In this document: positions 20,979 through 30,841 of the stretch, in pieces
Layout: every line of letters begins with the position of its first letter
How positions within the stretch are numbered: the stretch's first letter is position 1
Assembly (NCBI RefSeq): GCF_019898765.1
Contig: NZ_JAIOKB010000002.1
Coordinates: forward strand, 124,001-188,000
Origin: Sphingomonas yunnanensis
Lineage (GTDB): Bacteria > Pseudomonadota > Alphaproteobacteria > Sphingomonadales > Sphingomonadaceae
DNA length: 64,000 nt
Direction: 5' to 3'
Program-made: the position numbers and the translations under genes
Notes under the pieces: generated by a model
What the model was told of the DNA's origin: nothing
Database searches by the model: none
What the model saw: the letters and a program-made list of their open reading frames with translations, nothing else

Positions 20979-22199
20979 TCATCCGAAGATCCGGGCCACG
21001 CGCTCGATCCCCGCGGCGAGCGCGGCGACGTCGTCGGGGCCGTTGTACACGCCGAAGCTGGCGCGCGCGGTCGCCTCGACGCCGAGCGCCGCCATCAGCG
21101 GCTGCGCGCAATGGTGGCCGGCGCGGATCGCCACCTTCGACTCGTCCAAGATGGTGCCGATGTCGTGCGGATGCACCCCCTCCATCGCGAAGGAGACGAT
21201 CCCGGCGCTGTCCGCCGGCCCGAGCACGCGCACCGAGTTGATCCGGCCGAGCGCCTCGCGCGCCTGCGTCACCAGCGCGGTCTCGTGCGCGTGGATGCGC
21301 TCGAGACCGATCCCCTGCACATAGTCGATCGCGGCGGCGAGCCCGAGCGCGCCGACGATATGCGGCGTGCCCGCCTCGAAGCGGGTCGGCGCGGGCGCGT
21401 AGGTGGTGCGCTCGAACGACACGCGGTCGATCATCGAGCCGCCGCCCTGATAGGGCGGCATCGCGTCGAGCAGCTCGCGTCGCCCCCACAGCACGCCGAT
21501 CCCGGTCGGGCCGTAGAGCTTGTGCCCGGAGAAGACGTAGAAGTCGCAGCCGAGCGCGCGCACGTCGACCGGCAGCCGCGCCACCGCCTGGCAGCCGTCG
21601 ACCAGGATCGTCGCGCCGATCGAATGCGCGAGCTCGCTGGCGCGGCGCACGTCGAGCGTCGCGCCGAGCACGTTCGAGACATGCGCGAGCGCGACGAGCT
21701 TGTGCTCGGGGCGGAGCATGTGCGCCATGGCGTCGAGGTCGATGCGCTGGTCGGCGGTGAGCGGCACCACGTCGATCGCGGCGCCGACCCGCTCGGCCAC
21801 CATCTGCCACGGCACGATGTTGCTGTGGTGCTCGAGCGTGGAGAGCAGGATGCGGTCGCCGGCCTTGAGGCGCGTGCCGGCGAAGGACTGGGCGACGAGG
21901 TTGATCGCCTCGGTCGCGCCGCGGACGAAGACGATCTCGTCGGCGTGCGCGTTGACGAAGCGCGCGACGGTCTCGCGTGCGGCCTCATAGGCCAGCGTCA
22001 TGTCGGCGGAGCGCTGGTACACGCCGCGGTGGACGGTGGCATAGTCGGTGTCATAGCCGCGCGTGATCGCGTCGATCACCGCGCGCGGCTTCTGCGCCGT
22101 CGCCGCCGTGTCGAGATAGGCCCAGCCCGCGGGGATCGCGGGAAAGTCCGCGACGACGTCGAGCGGGCGCGAGGCGGGATCGGCGGTCAGGACGGTCAT
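20979..22199 (-). CDS. sufS: Cysteine desulfurase SufS
   Basis: 406 residues from ATG 22199. Class II desulfurase: AYLDTAATAQKP near the start, FVRGATEAINLV, PLP lysine in FSGHKLYGPTG, catalytic cysteine in IRAGHHCAQPLM. It supplies sulfur from cysteine to SufB. Located 118 bp after sufD; the spacer shows no gene. Confidence 0.93.
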   Translation of the reverse strand: MTVLTADPASRPLDVVADFPAIPAGWAYLDTAATAQKPRAVIDAITRGYDTDYATVHRGVYQRSADMTLAYEAARETVARFVNAHADEIVFVRGATEAINLVAQSFAGTRLKAGDRILLSTLEHHSNIVPWQMVAERVGAAIDVVPLTADQRIDLDAMAHMLRPEHKLVALAHVSNVLGATLDVRRASELAHSIGATILVDGCQAVARLPVDVRALGCDFYVFSGHKLYGPTGIGVLWGRRELLDAMPPYQGGGSMIDRVSFERTTYAPAPTRFEAGTPHIVGALGLAAAIDYVQGIGLERIHAHETALVTQAREALGRINSVRVLGPADSAGIVSFAMEGVHPHDIGTILDESKVAIRAGHHCAQPLMAALGVEATARASFGVYNGPDDVAALAAGIERVARIFG

Positions 22200-22317
22200 G
22201 CGCGCTCCCCAATGTTGAGTAAGTTGAGTCGGCCGCGCCCCACGCGCGCGCCGATGCTCGAGGACCAGGGAGCCGCCGCCCCCGCCCCTTCGCACCGATC
22301 CCGCGCGCAGGACAGCG

Positions 22318-23385
22318 TCACAGCGTGCGCTCCAGCCACGCCGCGGCGTCGGCCGCGAACGCCGCGCGCACCGTCTCGTCCGCGATGCGGTCGAGCGCGT
22401 CGGCAACGAAGGCGTGCGTCAGCAGCGCCTTGGCGCGCGCCGCCGGGATGCCGCGGCTCTCCATGTAGAACAGCGCGCGCGCGTCGAGCTCGCCCACGGT
22501 CGCGCCGTGCGCGCATTTCACGTCGTCGGCGAAGATCTCCAGCTCGGGCTTGAGGTTCACCGTCGCGGTGCGGTGGAGCAGCAGCCCGCGCAGAGACTGC
22601 TCGCCGTCGGTCTTCTGCGCGTGGCGCGCCACCTCCACAGCGGCGGCGAGGCTCGCCTGCGACTGGTCGGCCGCGACCGCGCGCCACAGCTGGTGCGACT
22701 GGCCGTTGGGCTCGGCGTGGCGCACGCGCACCGCGCATTCCTGCTGGAGCCGGTCGCGCGTCAGCAGCGCGCCGCCGAACTCGGCGTAGCCGCCCTCGCC
22801 CGCCAGCGTCAGCGCGGCGTCGACGCGCGCGCCCTGGTCACCCGCGGCGAGCACCGTGCCCACGAAGCTCGCCGCCTCGCCGAGCACGATCTCGTCGCGC
22901 AGCGAGACGAACCCCGCCGCCTGGGTCAGCCGCACCGCGCGCGACAGCCGCGCGCCGCGCCCCAGCCGGACGCTGGTGAAGCGGTTCGACCAGCCCGCGC
23001 CGACGAAACTCTCGACCAGCTGCGCGACCGCGTCGTCGCCCAGCTCGATCGCGGCGCCGAGATGGTTCTCCGCGCGGGTGGCGACATGGACGACCTGGAC
23101 CGGGTCGGCGATTGCCTGCGCGTCGAGCCGGAGCGTCCAGCCGCGCGCGGCGCGGCGGCCGAGCGGATGGTCGCTCGAGGCGATCGCGCCGACCGTGACT
23201 CGGTGGAGCTCACTCGCGCCCTCGTCCAGTTCGCCGTCGACGAACAGGAGCTTGGCGCCGGGCAGGTCGAGGAACTGCGCGTCGGGGCGCGCGACGGGCG
23301 CGAGCGCGGCGGCCGCGGCGATCCCGCCGAGATCGGCCCAGCGCCACGCTTCCTCGCGGTTGGAGGGGAGGTCGAGCACGCTCAT
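22318..23385 (-). CDS. sufD: Fe-S assembly protein SufD
   Basis: 355 residues. AAAGGAG precedes ATG 23385. Starts LPSNREEAWRWADL, the usual SufD opening, and has the beta-helix core with C-terminal FADDVKCAHGATVGELD. Forms the SufBC2D scaffold. Separated from sufC by 229 bp filled by a dispersed repeat, although both lie in one operon. Confidence 0.92.
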   Translation of the reverse strand: MSVLDLPSNREEAWRWADLGGIAAAAALAPVARPDAQFLDLPGAKLLFVDGELDEGASELHRVTVGAIASSDHPLGRRAARGWTLRLDAQAIADPVQVVHVATRAENHLGAAIELGDDAVAQLVESFVGAGWSNRFTSVRLGRGARLSRAVRLTQAAGFVSLRDEIVLGEAASFVGTVLAAGDQGARVDAALTLAGEGGYAEFGGALLTRDRLQQECAVRVRHAEPNGQSHQLWRAVAADQSQASLAAAVEVARHAQKTDGEQSLRGLLLHRTATVNLKPELEIFADDVKCAHGATVGELDARALFYMESRGIPAARAKALLTHAFVADALDRIADETVRAAFAADAAAWLERTL

Positions 23386-23410
23386 GCGGCGGCTCCTTTG
23401 TCATCCATTT

Positions 23411-23606
23411 CACGCGAAGATGCGGAGACGCGAAGAGGTTGGCACGCGGAGGCGCGAAGACGCGGAGCAGTCACGCCCCGCCGCGTCAGCGGCGCCTCAT
23501 CATATAGCGTGAGAGGATGAGAGCGCGCTGCCGCGCGCGGGACACCTCCGCGTCTCCGCGCCTCCGCGTGAATCATCTTCTTCGCGTCTTCGCGGCTTCG
23601 CGTGAA
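23411..23606. repeat. Dispersed repeat (family F) within the suf operon
   Basis: About 195 bp of repeated CGCGGAGGCGCGAAGACGCG-type units and an internal inverted repeat, almost filling the sufC-sufD spacer. A reverse-complement relative lies at 56416-56587, sharing CGCCCCGCCGCG, GCGGCGCCTC, GCGCTGCCGCGCGCG and ACACCTCCGCGTC in the same order. Confidence 0.75.
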
Positions 23607-23614
23607 CCCAACCC

Positions 23615-24364
<750 letters not shown>

Positions 24365-24410
24365 TCCTGAAGCTCCTCCCTCGCGTGAAGGAGGCCGTTG
24401 CATGTCTATC

Positions 24411-24506
24411 GTCATCCCGGACTTGCTCCGGGATCCATCCTTCCGCTTACCCTACCGACCGTCAGGCGCGCCGACAGCCGGCTCCCGGAACACGTCCGGG
24501 GTGACG
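24411..24506. repeat. Two-hairpin repeat (family C variant) in the sufB-sufC spacer
   Basis: Begins GTCATCCCGGACTTGCTCCG and ends CCCGGAACACGTCCGGGGTG, each able to fold into a hairpin. It fills most of the 155 bp between sufB and sufC. Confidence 0.75.
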
Positions 24507-24519
24507 GAGGGAAGAAGCA

Positions 24520-25983
24520 TCACCCCACGCTCCCCTCGAGCGAGATTCCGAGCAGCTTCTGCGCCTCGACCGCAAACTCCATCGGCAGCTGCTGGAGCAC
24601 CTCGCGCGCGAAGCCGTTGACGATCAGCGCCACCGCCGCCTCGGCGTCGAGCCCGCGCGACATCGCGTAGAACAGCTGGTCCTCGCTGATCTTCGACGTC
24701 GTCGCCTCATGCTCGATCTGCGCCGAGGGATTGCGCACCTCGATGTACGGCACGGTATGCGCGCCGCACTGGTCCGACAGCAGCAGCGAGTCGCACTGGG
24801 TGAAGTTGCGCACGCCCTCCGCGGTCGGCGCCACGCGCACCAGCCCGCGATAGGTGTTGTCCGACCGCCCCGCCGAGATGCCCTTCGACACGATCGTCGA
24901 GCGCGAGCCCTTGCCGAGGTGGATCATCTTCGTGCCGGTGTCGGCCTGCTGGCGGTTGTTGGTCACCGCCACCGAGTAGAACTCGCCGACGCTGTTCTCG
25001 CCCGCCAGCACGCAGCTCGGGTATTTCCAGGTGATCGCCGATCCGGTCTCGACCTGGGTCCAGCTCACCTTGCTATTCCTGCCTTGGCAGAGCGCGCGCT
25101 TGGTGACGAAATTGTAGATGCCGCCGACGCCGTTCTCGTCGCCGGGATACCAGTTCTGCACGGTGGAATATTTGATCTCGGCGTCGTCGAGCGCGACCAG
25201 CTCGACCACCGCGGCGTGGAGCTGGTTCTCGTCGCGCATCGGCGCGGTGCAGCCCTCGAGATAGCTGACGTACGCGCCCTTGTCGGCGACGATCAGCGTG
25301 CGCTCGAACTGGCCGGTGTTCTCGGCATTGATGCGGAAATAGGTGGAGAGCTCCATCGGGCAGCGTACGCCCTCGGGCACGTAGACGAAGGTGCCGTCCG
25401 AGAACACCGCCGAGTTGAGCGTCGCGAAGTAATTGTCGCGCTGCGGCACTACCTTGCCGAGCCACTTGCGGACGAGGTCGGGATATTCGCGGATCGCCTC
25501 GCTGATCGACAGGAAGATCACGCCCGCCGCCTTGAGCTCCTCTCGGAAGGTGGTCGCGACCGAGACCGAGTCGAACACCGCGTCGACCGCGACCTTGCGC
25601 GCGCCCTCGACGCCCGCGAGCACTTCCTGCTCCCGGATCGGGATGCCGAGCTTCTCATAGGTGCGCCGGATCTCGGGATCGAGCTCGTCGAGCGACGCGA
25701 TCGTCTTCTTCTGCTTGGGCTCGGCGTAGTAATACGCGTCCTGATAATCGATCGGGGGGACGTTGAGCTTGGCCCAGTCGGGCGCCTGCATCGTCTGCCA
25801 CAGCCGGAACGCCTTGAGCCGCCAGTCGAGCATCCACTCGGGCTCATTCTTCTTGGCGCTGATATAGCGGACGGTGTCCTCGCTCAGCCCCTTGGGCGCG
25901 AAGTCCTGCTCGATGTCGGTGGCGAAGCCCCACTCATACTTCTTGGCGACGGCCGCATGGGCCTCGGCGTTCTTCGTGGCCAT
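24520..25983 (-). CDS. sufB: Fe-S scaffold protein SufB
   Basis: 487 residues from ATG 25983, the in-frame start 1 nt downstream of the regulator's stop. Recognised by [65 protein letters not shown] core, and [14 protein letters not shown] near the C-terminus. Assembles the nascent cluster on SufBC2D. Confidence 0.94.
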   Translation of the reverse strand: MATKNAEAHAAVAKKYEWGFATDIEQDFAPKGLSEDTVRYISAKKNEPEWMLDWRLKAFRLWQTMQAPDWAKLNVPPIDYQDAYYYAEPKQKKTIASLDELDPEIRRTYEKLGIPIREQEVLAGVEGARKVAVDAVFDSVSVATTFREELKAAGVIFLSISEAIREYPDLVRKWLGKVVPQRDNYFATLNSAVFSDGTFVYVPEGVRCPMELSTYFRINAENTGQFERTLIVADKGAYVSYLEGCTAPMRDENQLHAAVVELVALDDAEIKYSTVQNWYPGDENGVGGIYNFVTKRALCQGRNSKVSWTQVETGSAITWKYPSCVLAGENSVGEFYSVAVTNNRQQADTGTKMIHLGKGSRSTIVSKGISAGRSDNTYRGLVRVAPTAEGVRNFTQCDSLLLSDQCGAHTVPYIEVRNPSAQIEHEATTSKISEDQLFYAMSRGLDAEAAVALIVNGFAREVLQQLPMEFAVEAQKLLGISLEGSVG

Positions 25984-25984
25984 C

Positions 25985-26431
25985 TTATGCCTCAACCTTC
26001 ATCTGTTCGGACGCGGGCGCGGGCGCGGCGGCGAGCGACGCCAGCGTCACCCCCGCGAGCGCGCCGCGCACCGCCTCATTGACCGCGTTCCAGTGCGGCT
26101 TGACCCGGCAATTGCCCTCGATCGCGCAGTCGTGCTCGGCGGCGTCGACGCAGGCGGTGAGCGCGATCGGCCCCTCCACCGCCTCGACCACGTCCGCCAG
26201 CGTGATCGTCGCGGGCGGGCGCGCCAGCCGGATCCCGCCGCCGGTGCCGCGCGTGCTGTCGATCAGCCCCGCCGCCGCGAGCCGGCTGACCAGCTTCTGC
26301 GCGGTCGGCAGCGGCACGCCGGTCTCCTCGGCGAGCGACGTGGCGTTCATCCGCGCCAGCCCGCCGCAGTGGCGCGCGGCGGCGGTGAGCAGCACCACGG
26401 CATAGTCGGTCAGGCTCGAGAGGCGCATCAT
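25985..26431 (-). CDS. Rrf2-family Fe-S regulator of the suf operon
   Basis: 148 residues (tandem ATGATG; either could start). Winged helix with [10 protein letters not shown] and the recognition region [19 protein letters not shown]. Three cysteines in [15 protein letters not shown] can bind an Fe-S cluster as in IscR. First gene, 1 nt from sufB, so it probably senses cluster supply and represses its own operon. Confidence 0.9.
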   Translation of the reverse strand: MMRLSSLTDYAVVLLTAAARHCGGLARMNATSLAEETGVPLPTAQKLVSRLAAAGLIDSTRGTGGGIRLARPPATITLADVVEAVEGPIALTACVDAAEHDCAIEGNCRVKPHWNAVNEAVRGALAGVTLASLAAAPAPASEQMKVEA

Positions 26432-26454
26432 CCCACATTCAACAGTTGCGATCG

Positions 26455-26470
26455 ACTCTCAAATCGGAGT
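26455..26470 (-). promoter_or_regulatory. Candidate Rrf2 operator upstream of the suf operon
   Basis: ACTC (26455-26458) and GAGT (26467-26470) form a dyad with 8-bp spacing, 24 bp upstream of the regulator start. It is a plausible autoregulatory site; the match to any published Rrf2 box is only partial. Confidence 0.3.
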
Positions 26471-26538
26471 AGATCGTTCCGATTGCCATGTGGCCGCCCC
26501 GTCGGGCGAAATCAACCGCGCCCGCCGCAACGCGTCGC

Positions 26539-26572
26539 AAAAAAAGGGCCCGGCAGAGGCTGCCGGGCCCTT
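26539..26572 (-). terminator. Strong rho-independent terminator, minus strand
   Basis: GGGCCCGGCAG (26546-26556) and CTGCCGGGCCC (26560-26570) form an 11-bp stem extended by AA/TT, with a 3-nt loop. On the minus strand it is followed by seven Ts (26545-26539). It sits upstream of the suf regulator, with no gene on the minus strand feeding into it, so it implies a short unassigned transcript to its right. Confidence 0.75.
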
Positions 26573-26690
26573 GAGGAAAGAACTTCCGTTCGGAAGCCCT
26601 TCGGGTCGCAGTCGCGTTATGCACACAGCTCGTCGCGCAAGGATTGGACGGATTCCGCGCGGCCAAGACGATTTTTTACAGATCGCCCGA
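26539..26690 (-). ncRNA. Candidate small RNA between pyrD and the suf regulator
   Basis: Minus-strand DNA ending at the terminator above. A second hairpin, CTTCCG-TT-CGGAAG (26583-26596), lies just before it. No ribosome site and no convincing start codon are seen for the short frames here. The 5' end is a guess. It could instead be the tail of an unrecognised short gene. Confidence 0.3.
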
Positions 26691-26726
26691 CTTGATCTCG
26701 CTTCTCGAGGCGACGACAGACGCGAT

Positions 26727-27758
26727 ATGGCGATCTCCACCCTCTTCCACCGCGCCGCGCTGGCGCTGCCGCCCGAGCGCGCGCACGACGTCGCGCTCGG
26801 GGCGCTGGCGCGCTGGGGCGCGCTCGGCGGACCGCTCGGCGGCGCGATGCCGCGCCTGGCAACTCGAGTCGCCGGGATCGACTTCACCAACCCGGTCGGT
26901 CTCGCCGCCGGGCTCGACAAGGACGCGCGCGCGGTCGCCGGGCTGATGCGGCTCGGCTTCGGTTCGGTCGAGGTGGGCACGCTCACCCCGCGCGCACAGG
27001 CCGGCAACCCGCGCCCGCGGCTGTTCCGGCTGGCCGAGGACCGCGCGATCATCAACCGCATGGGCTTCAACAACGGGGGGCTCGCCGCGGGGGTGGCGCG
27101 CGCCGCGGCGGCGCGGCGCCACGGCGGCGTGCTCGGCATCAACGTCGGCGCCAACAAGGACGCGACCGACCGCGTCGCCGATTATGTCGCGGGGGTGAGC
27201 GCGGCGGCGCCGGTGGCGGATTACGTCACGATCAACGTCAGCTCGCCCAACACACCGGGACTGCGCGACCTGCAGCACGGCGCCGCGCTGGCCGAGCTGC
27301 TCGCCGCCTGTGTCGCGGCGCGCGGCGACACGCCCTTGCTCCTCAAGGTGGCACCCGATCTCGACGCCGCGCTGGTCGACTCGATCGCACGCGCCGCGCT
27401 CGACGCGGGCGTTGACGCGCTGATCGTGAGCAACACCACGGTGAGCCGCCCGCCGCTTCGCAGCGCGCACGCGGCCGAGACCGGCGGACTGTCCGGCGCG
27501 CCGCTGCGCTCGCTCGCAGCCGAGCGGCTCGCCGACTTCCGCCGCGCCACGGGCGGGGCGCTGCCGCTTATCGCGGTGGGCGGGATCGACAGCGGCGCCG
27601 AGGCGTACGCGCGGATCCGCGCCGGAGCGAGCCTGGTGCAGGTCTACACCGCGCTGATCTACGAGGGTCCGGGCCTGCCGCGCCGGATCGTGGCGGAGCT
27701 GGCGGCATGCCTCGCGCGGGATGGATTTACGAGCGTGGTGGAGGCGGTGGGGGCGTAA
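26727..27758 (+). CDS. pyrD: Dihydroorotate dehydrogenase (quinone)
   Basis: 343 residues from ATG 26727. Class 2 enzyme: hydrophobic N-terminal helix for the membrane, FTNPVGLAAGLDKDA, EVGTLTPRAQAGNPRPRLFR, NRMGFNNGG, and the catalytic serine in VNVSSPNTPG-like INVSSPNTPGLR. C-terminal IAVGGIDSG and LVQVYTALIYEGPGL bind FMN phosphate. Fourth step of pyrimidine synthesis. Confidence 0.94.
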   Translation: MAISTLFHRAALALPPERAHDVALGALARWGALGGPLGGAMPRLATRVAGIDFTNPVGLAAGLDKDARAVAGLMRLGFGSVEVGTLTPRAQAGNPRPRLFRLAEDRAIINRMGFNNGGLAAGVARAAAARRHGGVLGINVGANKDATDRVADYVAGVSAAAPVADYVTINVSSPNTPGLRDLQHGAALAELLAACVAARGDTPLLLKVAPDLDAALVDSIARAALDAGVDALIVSNTTVSRPPLRSAHAAETGGLSGAPLRSLAAERLADFRRATGGALPLIAVGGIDSGAEAYARIRAGASLVQVYTALIYEGPGLPRRIVAELAACLARDGFTSVVEAVGA

Positions 27759-27773
27759 ACCAAGGTCCTAAGC

Positions 27774-27904
27774 CGCAAGGGGAGGTGGCAGGCCGCAGGC
27801 CTGACGGCGGGGTGACCCAGCTGGTTAGAGCCGGCGGACTGACCGCCGGCGACATCCCTCCGTCAGCGCTGACGCGCTGCCACCTCCCGTGGCAGGGGAG
27901 GATC
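27774..27904. repeat. Two-hairpin repeat (family B)
   Basis: Outer arms GCAAGGGGAGGTGGCAGGCC and TGCCACCTCCCGTGGCAGGG pair. The inner part reads GACGGCGGGGTGACC and the complementary CGACATCCCTCCGTC. It lies between convergent pyrD and the PfpI-like gene and could act as a bidirectional terminator. Confidence 0.8.
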
Positions 27905-27912
27905 TAAACTCC

Positions 27913-28488
27913 TTACGCCTCCTCTTCCTCCTCCTCGTCCGCGCCGAGTTCCTCGGTCAGTGCGGCGAGGATCGCCTTGTTGAAGGCGGGGATGTCGTCG
28001 GGCTTGCGGCTGGTGATGAGGTTGTCGTCGACCACGACCTCCTCGTCGACCACCTCGGCGCCCGCATTCTCCAGGTCGGTGCGGATCGACTCGAAGCCGG
28101 TCAGCCGCCGCCCGTCGATCACGTCGGCCTCGGCGAGCAGCCAGGGAGCGTGGCAGATCGCCGCGACGATCTTGTCCTCGTCCATGAAGTCCTGGACGAT
28201 CTGCACCGCCTTGGCCTCGACGCGCAGCTTGTCCGGATTGGCGACGCCGCCCGGCAGCACCAGCGCGTCGTAGTCGTCCACCTCGACCTCGTCGAGCGTG
28301 AGATCGGGGGTGGCGGTCTCGGCCTGGTTGATGTCCTGCTTCATGCCCTGGATCGGATCGCGCTTGATCGAGGCGAGCGTGACGGTGACGCCGGCGGCTT
28401 CCAGCGCCTTGCGCGGTTCGAACAGCTCCACCGTCTCGAAGCCGTCGGCGGCGAGCATCAGCACGCGGGCTTGCGACAGGTCGGCCAT
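27913..28488 (-). CDS. DJ-1/PfpI-family protein (YhbO-like)
   Basis: 191 residues. Glutaminase-like fold with AADGFETVE (glutamate), VLPGGVANPD, and the nucleophile elbow AAICHAPWLL (cysteine then histidine). Ends in a run of acidic residues, ADEEEEEEA. The family includes stress-induced proteases and deglycases; the exact reaction is disputed. Divergent from the topoisomerase gene, with 98 bp between. Confidence 0.87.
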   Translation of the reverse strand: MADLSQARVLMLAADGFETVELFEPRKALEAAGVTVTLASIKRDPIQGMKQDINQAETATPDLTLDEVEVDDYDALVLPGGVANPDKLRVEAKAVQIVQDFMDEDKIVAAICHAPWLLAEADVIDGRRLTGFESIRTDLENAGAEVVDEEVVVDDNLITSRKPDDIPAFNKAILAALTEELGADEEEEEEA

Positions 28489-28586
28489 GGGAAATCTCCT
28501 GATACGTGTCGGTTCGACAGCGCCCCAAACCCCGTCCCCGCGCCGCCGTTCCGGAACGATGCGGCAGCCCGCGCATTTCCCGCGAC

Positions 28587-29630
28587 ATGAGCGTAGAAGC
28601 GGAGCGCACGACCGAGAACGGCTGCCATATCGTCTATTTCGACGACGGTGAGCCCGGCATCACGCGCAAGAAGACGCGGCACGGCGCCTGGGCCTATTAT
28701 GATTCCGACGGCGCGCGCATCAGCGACCGCGACGAGATCGACCGGCTCAACGCGATCGGCCTGCCCCCCGCTTATACCGACGCCTGGTTCTGCCCCGACC
28801 AGACCGGCCATATCCAGGCGGTCGGCTGGGACGAGAAGGGCCGCAAGCAGTACCGCTATCACCTCGATTACCGCGCGCAGCAGGAGGCGGCGAAATACGA
28901 CCTGTGCGCGCCGTTCGGCCGCGCGCTGACCAAGCTGCGCGCGCGCGTCGAGGCCGATCTCGACAAGCGCAGCCACAGCAAGGAGCGCACCGTCGCCGCG
29001 ATCGTCAAGCTGCTCGACATGGCGGCGCTGCGCATCGGCAACGAGACCTATGCCAAGACCAACAAGAGCTACGGCCTGACCACGCTGCGCGACCGTCACG
29101 CGCAGATCAAGGGCAGCACGCTCGCGCTCCAGTACAAGGCCAAGTCGGGCAAGATCCGCAAGCTGCGCATCACCGACGGCAGCCTCGCGCGCTTCGTCAA
29201 GAAATGCCAGGACCTGCCCGGGCAGAAGCTGTTTCAATATGTCGGCGACGACGGCGCGCCGCACGCGGTGACCTCGTCCGACGTCAACGCCTATCTCCGC
29301 GCTGCCATGGGCGACGGCTTCACCGCCAAGCATTTCCGCACCTGGGGTGCGAGCGTCGTCGCGTTCGAGGCATTGGTCGAGGCGCCGGCGCCGATCGGGC
29401 TCAAGACGATGCTCGAGCCGGTGGTCGAGCGGCTCGGCAACACCCCCGCGATCGCGCGCAAATCCTATGTCCATCCCGCGCTGATCGAACTCGGCAAGGA
29501 CAAGGCGCTCCAGGCGACGTTCCGCCAGACGCTGCGACTGCCGCGCGCCAGCCACTATCTCAGTCGCACCGAGCGCGGGCTGATCGCCTTCCTCGAGCAG
29601 AGCGGCGCGTGCGAGTTGAAAGCGGCCTGA
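28587..29630 (+). CDS. DNA topoisomerase IB (poxvirus-like)
   Basis: 347 residues from ATG 28587. N-terminal domain with WFCPDQTGHIQAVGWDEKGR-like sequence, then the catalytic domain: RVEADL, KLLDMAALRIGNETYAK, HFRTWGA and the nucleophile tyrosine in ARKSYVHPAL. Relaxes supercoils by nicking and closing. A stand-alone accessory enzyme in many alphaproteobacteria. Its stop is 1 nt from the mscS-like start. Confidence 0.92.
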   Translation: MSVEAERTTENGCHIVYFDDGEPGITRKKTRHGAWAYYDSDGARISDRDEIDRLNAIGLPPAYTDAWFCPDQTGHIQAVGWDEKGRKQYRYHLDYRAQQEAAKYDLCAPFGRALTKLRARVEADLDKRSHSKERTVAAIVKLLDMAALRIGNETYAKTNKSYGLTTLRDRHAQIKGSTLALQYKAKSGKIRKLRITDGSLARFVKKCQDLPGQKLFQYVGDDGAPHAVTSSDVNAYLRAAMGDGFTAKHFRTWGASVVAFEALVEAPAPIGLKTMLEPVVERLGNTPAIARKSYVHPALIELGKDKALQATFRQTLRLPRASHYLSRTERGLIAFLEQSGACELKAA

Positions 29631-29631
29631 G

Positions 29632-30792
29632 ATGAGTGACAGCAAGGCGGGGTCGGCCGGGCCGGCCGTGGCGATCGACGCCGGCCGCGTCGGCGATCAG
29701 GCGCAGGCGCTGGTCGCGGCGAGCGTGACCTGGCTCCAAGAGCATTGGCTCCAGATCCTGATCGCGCTGGGCATCGGCGTGGCGATCGCGCTGCTGCTGT
29801 TCTGGCTGCGCGCCCTCGGCCCCCGGCTGGCGCGGCGCAGCGCCTCGGGCAAGGGCTGGTCGGCGGTGCTGGGGCGCGCGGTGGAGCGCACCAACGCCTT
29901 CTTCATCATCATGCTCTCGGCGCGGCTGGTGAGCGGCTATGCCGCCACCCCGCCCGAGCTGGACGCGACGATCGCCTTCCTGTTCAAGGTGGCGGTCACC
30001 TTCCAGGGCGCGATCTGGGCGCGCGAGCTGATCCTCGGCGCGATCGAGCATCGCACCCGCGGCGAACATTACAGCGGCGAGGCGCTGATGAGCGCGATGG
30101 GGCTGATCCGCCTCCTCGTCAGTGTCGCGGTGTTCGCAATCGCGCTCGTGGTGGTGCTCGACAATCTCGGGGTCAACGTTACCGGCCTGGTGGCGGGGCT
30201 GGGCGTCGGCGGCATCGCCATCGGCCTCGCCGCGCAGGGCATCTTCGCCGACCTGTTCGCCGCGCTGGCGATCATCTTCGACCGCCCGTTCCGCCGCGGG
30301 GACAAGATCAGCTACGGCACCACCAGCGGCGTGATCGAGTCGATCGGGCTGAAGTCGACGCGCATCCGCGCCTTCACCGGCGAGCTGCGCATCATCTCTA
30401 ACCGCAACCTGCTCGACAAGGAGATCCAGAACACCTCGCTGCGCGACCACATCCGCGTGTCCTACACGATCGGAGTCACCTACGAGACGCCGCCCGACAC
30501 GCTCGCGCGCGTGCCCGCGATCCTGACCGAGCTGGTCGGGGCGGAGGGCGCCAAGGTGGCGCGCGCCGGGTTCGAGTCGTTCGGCGCGTCGAGCCTCGAC
30601 TATGCGCTCCAGGTCGACACGCCCGGCGACGACTGGGCGACCGCGCATGCCACGCGCGACCGGCTGATGGTGGCGATCATCCGCCGCTTCGCGGACGAGA
30701 AGATCGGCATCGCCTACCCCACGCAGACCACCTTCACCGCCGCACCCGACGGGACGCTGGTGATGCCCTATGCCGAGGCGGCGCGGGGCTGA
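29632..30792 (+). CDS. Mechanosensitive ion channel, MscS family
   Basis: 386 residues. Membrane helices at about 40-60, 85-105, 115-135 and 155-180. The pore-lining third helix of the MscS fold is glycine/alanine-rich (LVAGLGVGGIAIGLAAQGIF), followed by the beta domain DRPFRRGDKISYG. Protects against hypo-osmotic shock. One nt after topIB, probably co-transcribed. Confidence 0.88.
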   Translation: MSDSKAGSAGPAVAIDAGRVGDQAQALVAASVTWLQEHWLQILIALGIGVAIALLLFWLRALGPRLARRSASGKGWSAVLGRAVERTNAFFIIMLSARLVSGYAATPPELDATIAFLFKVAVTFQGAIWARELILGAIEHRTRGEHYSGEALMSAMGLIRLLVSVAVFAIALVVVLDNLGVNVTGLVAGLGVGGIAIGLAAQGIFADLFAALAIIFDRPFRRGDKISYGTTSGVIESIGLKSTRIRAFTGELRIISNRNLLDKEIQNTSLRDHIRVSYTIGVTYETPPDTLARVPAILTELVGAEGAKVARAGFESFGASSLDYALQVDTPGDDWATAHATRDRLMVAIIRRFADEKIGIAYPTQTTFTAAPDGTLVMPYAEAARG

Positions 30793-30802
30793 GGGGAAGC
30801 TT

Positions 30803-30825
30803 ATCCTCCCCTGCAAGAGGAGGAT
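30803..30825. terminator. Short hairpin between convergent genes
   Basis: ATCCTCC (30803-30809) pairs with GGAGGAT (30819-30825). It resembles one arm of the family B repeats and lies between the convergent mscS-like and GH84 genes. There is no T-run, so terminator function is only possible. Confidence 0.35.
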
Positions 30826-30841
30826 CAATCCGCCGCCATCC

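Noticed and set aside
20937..22553. 538-residue plus-strand frame across sufS
   Set aside because: Shadow of sufS and its spacer.
23411..23606. Repeated GCGGAGGCGCGAAG-type units as a possible CRISPR or tandem array
   Set aside because: Units are unequal and unspaced, and an inverted relative exists at 56416-56587; it is a dispersed repeat.
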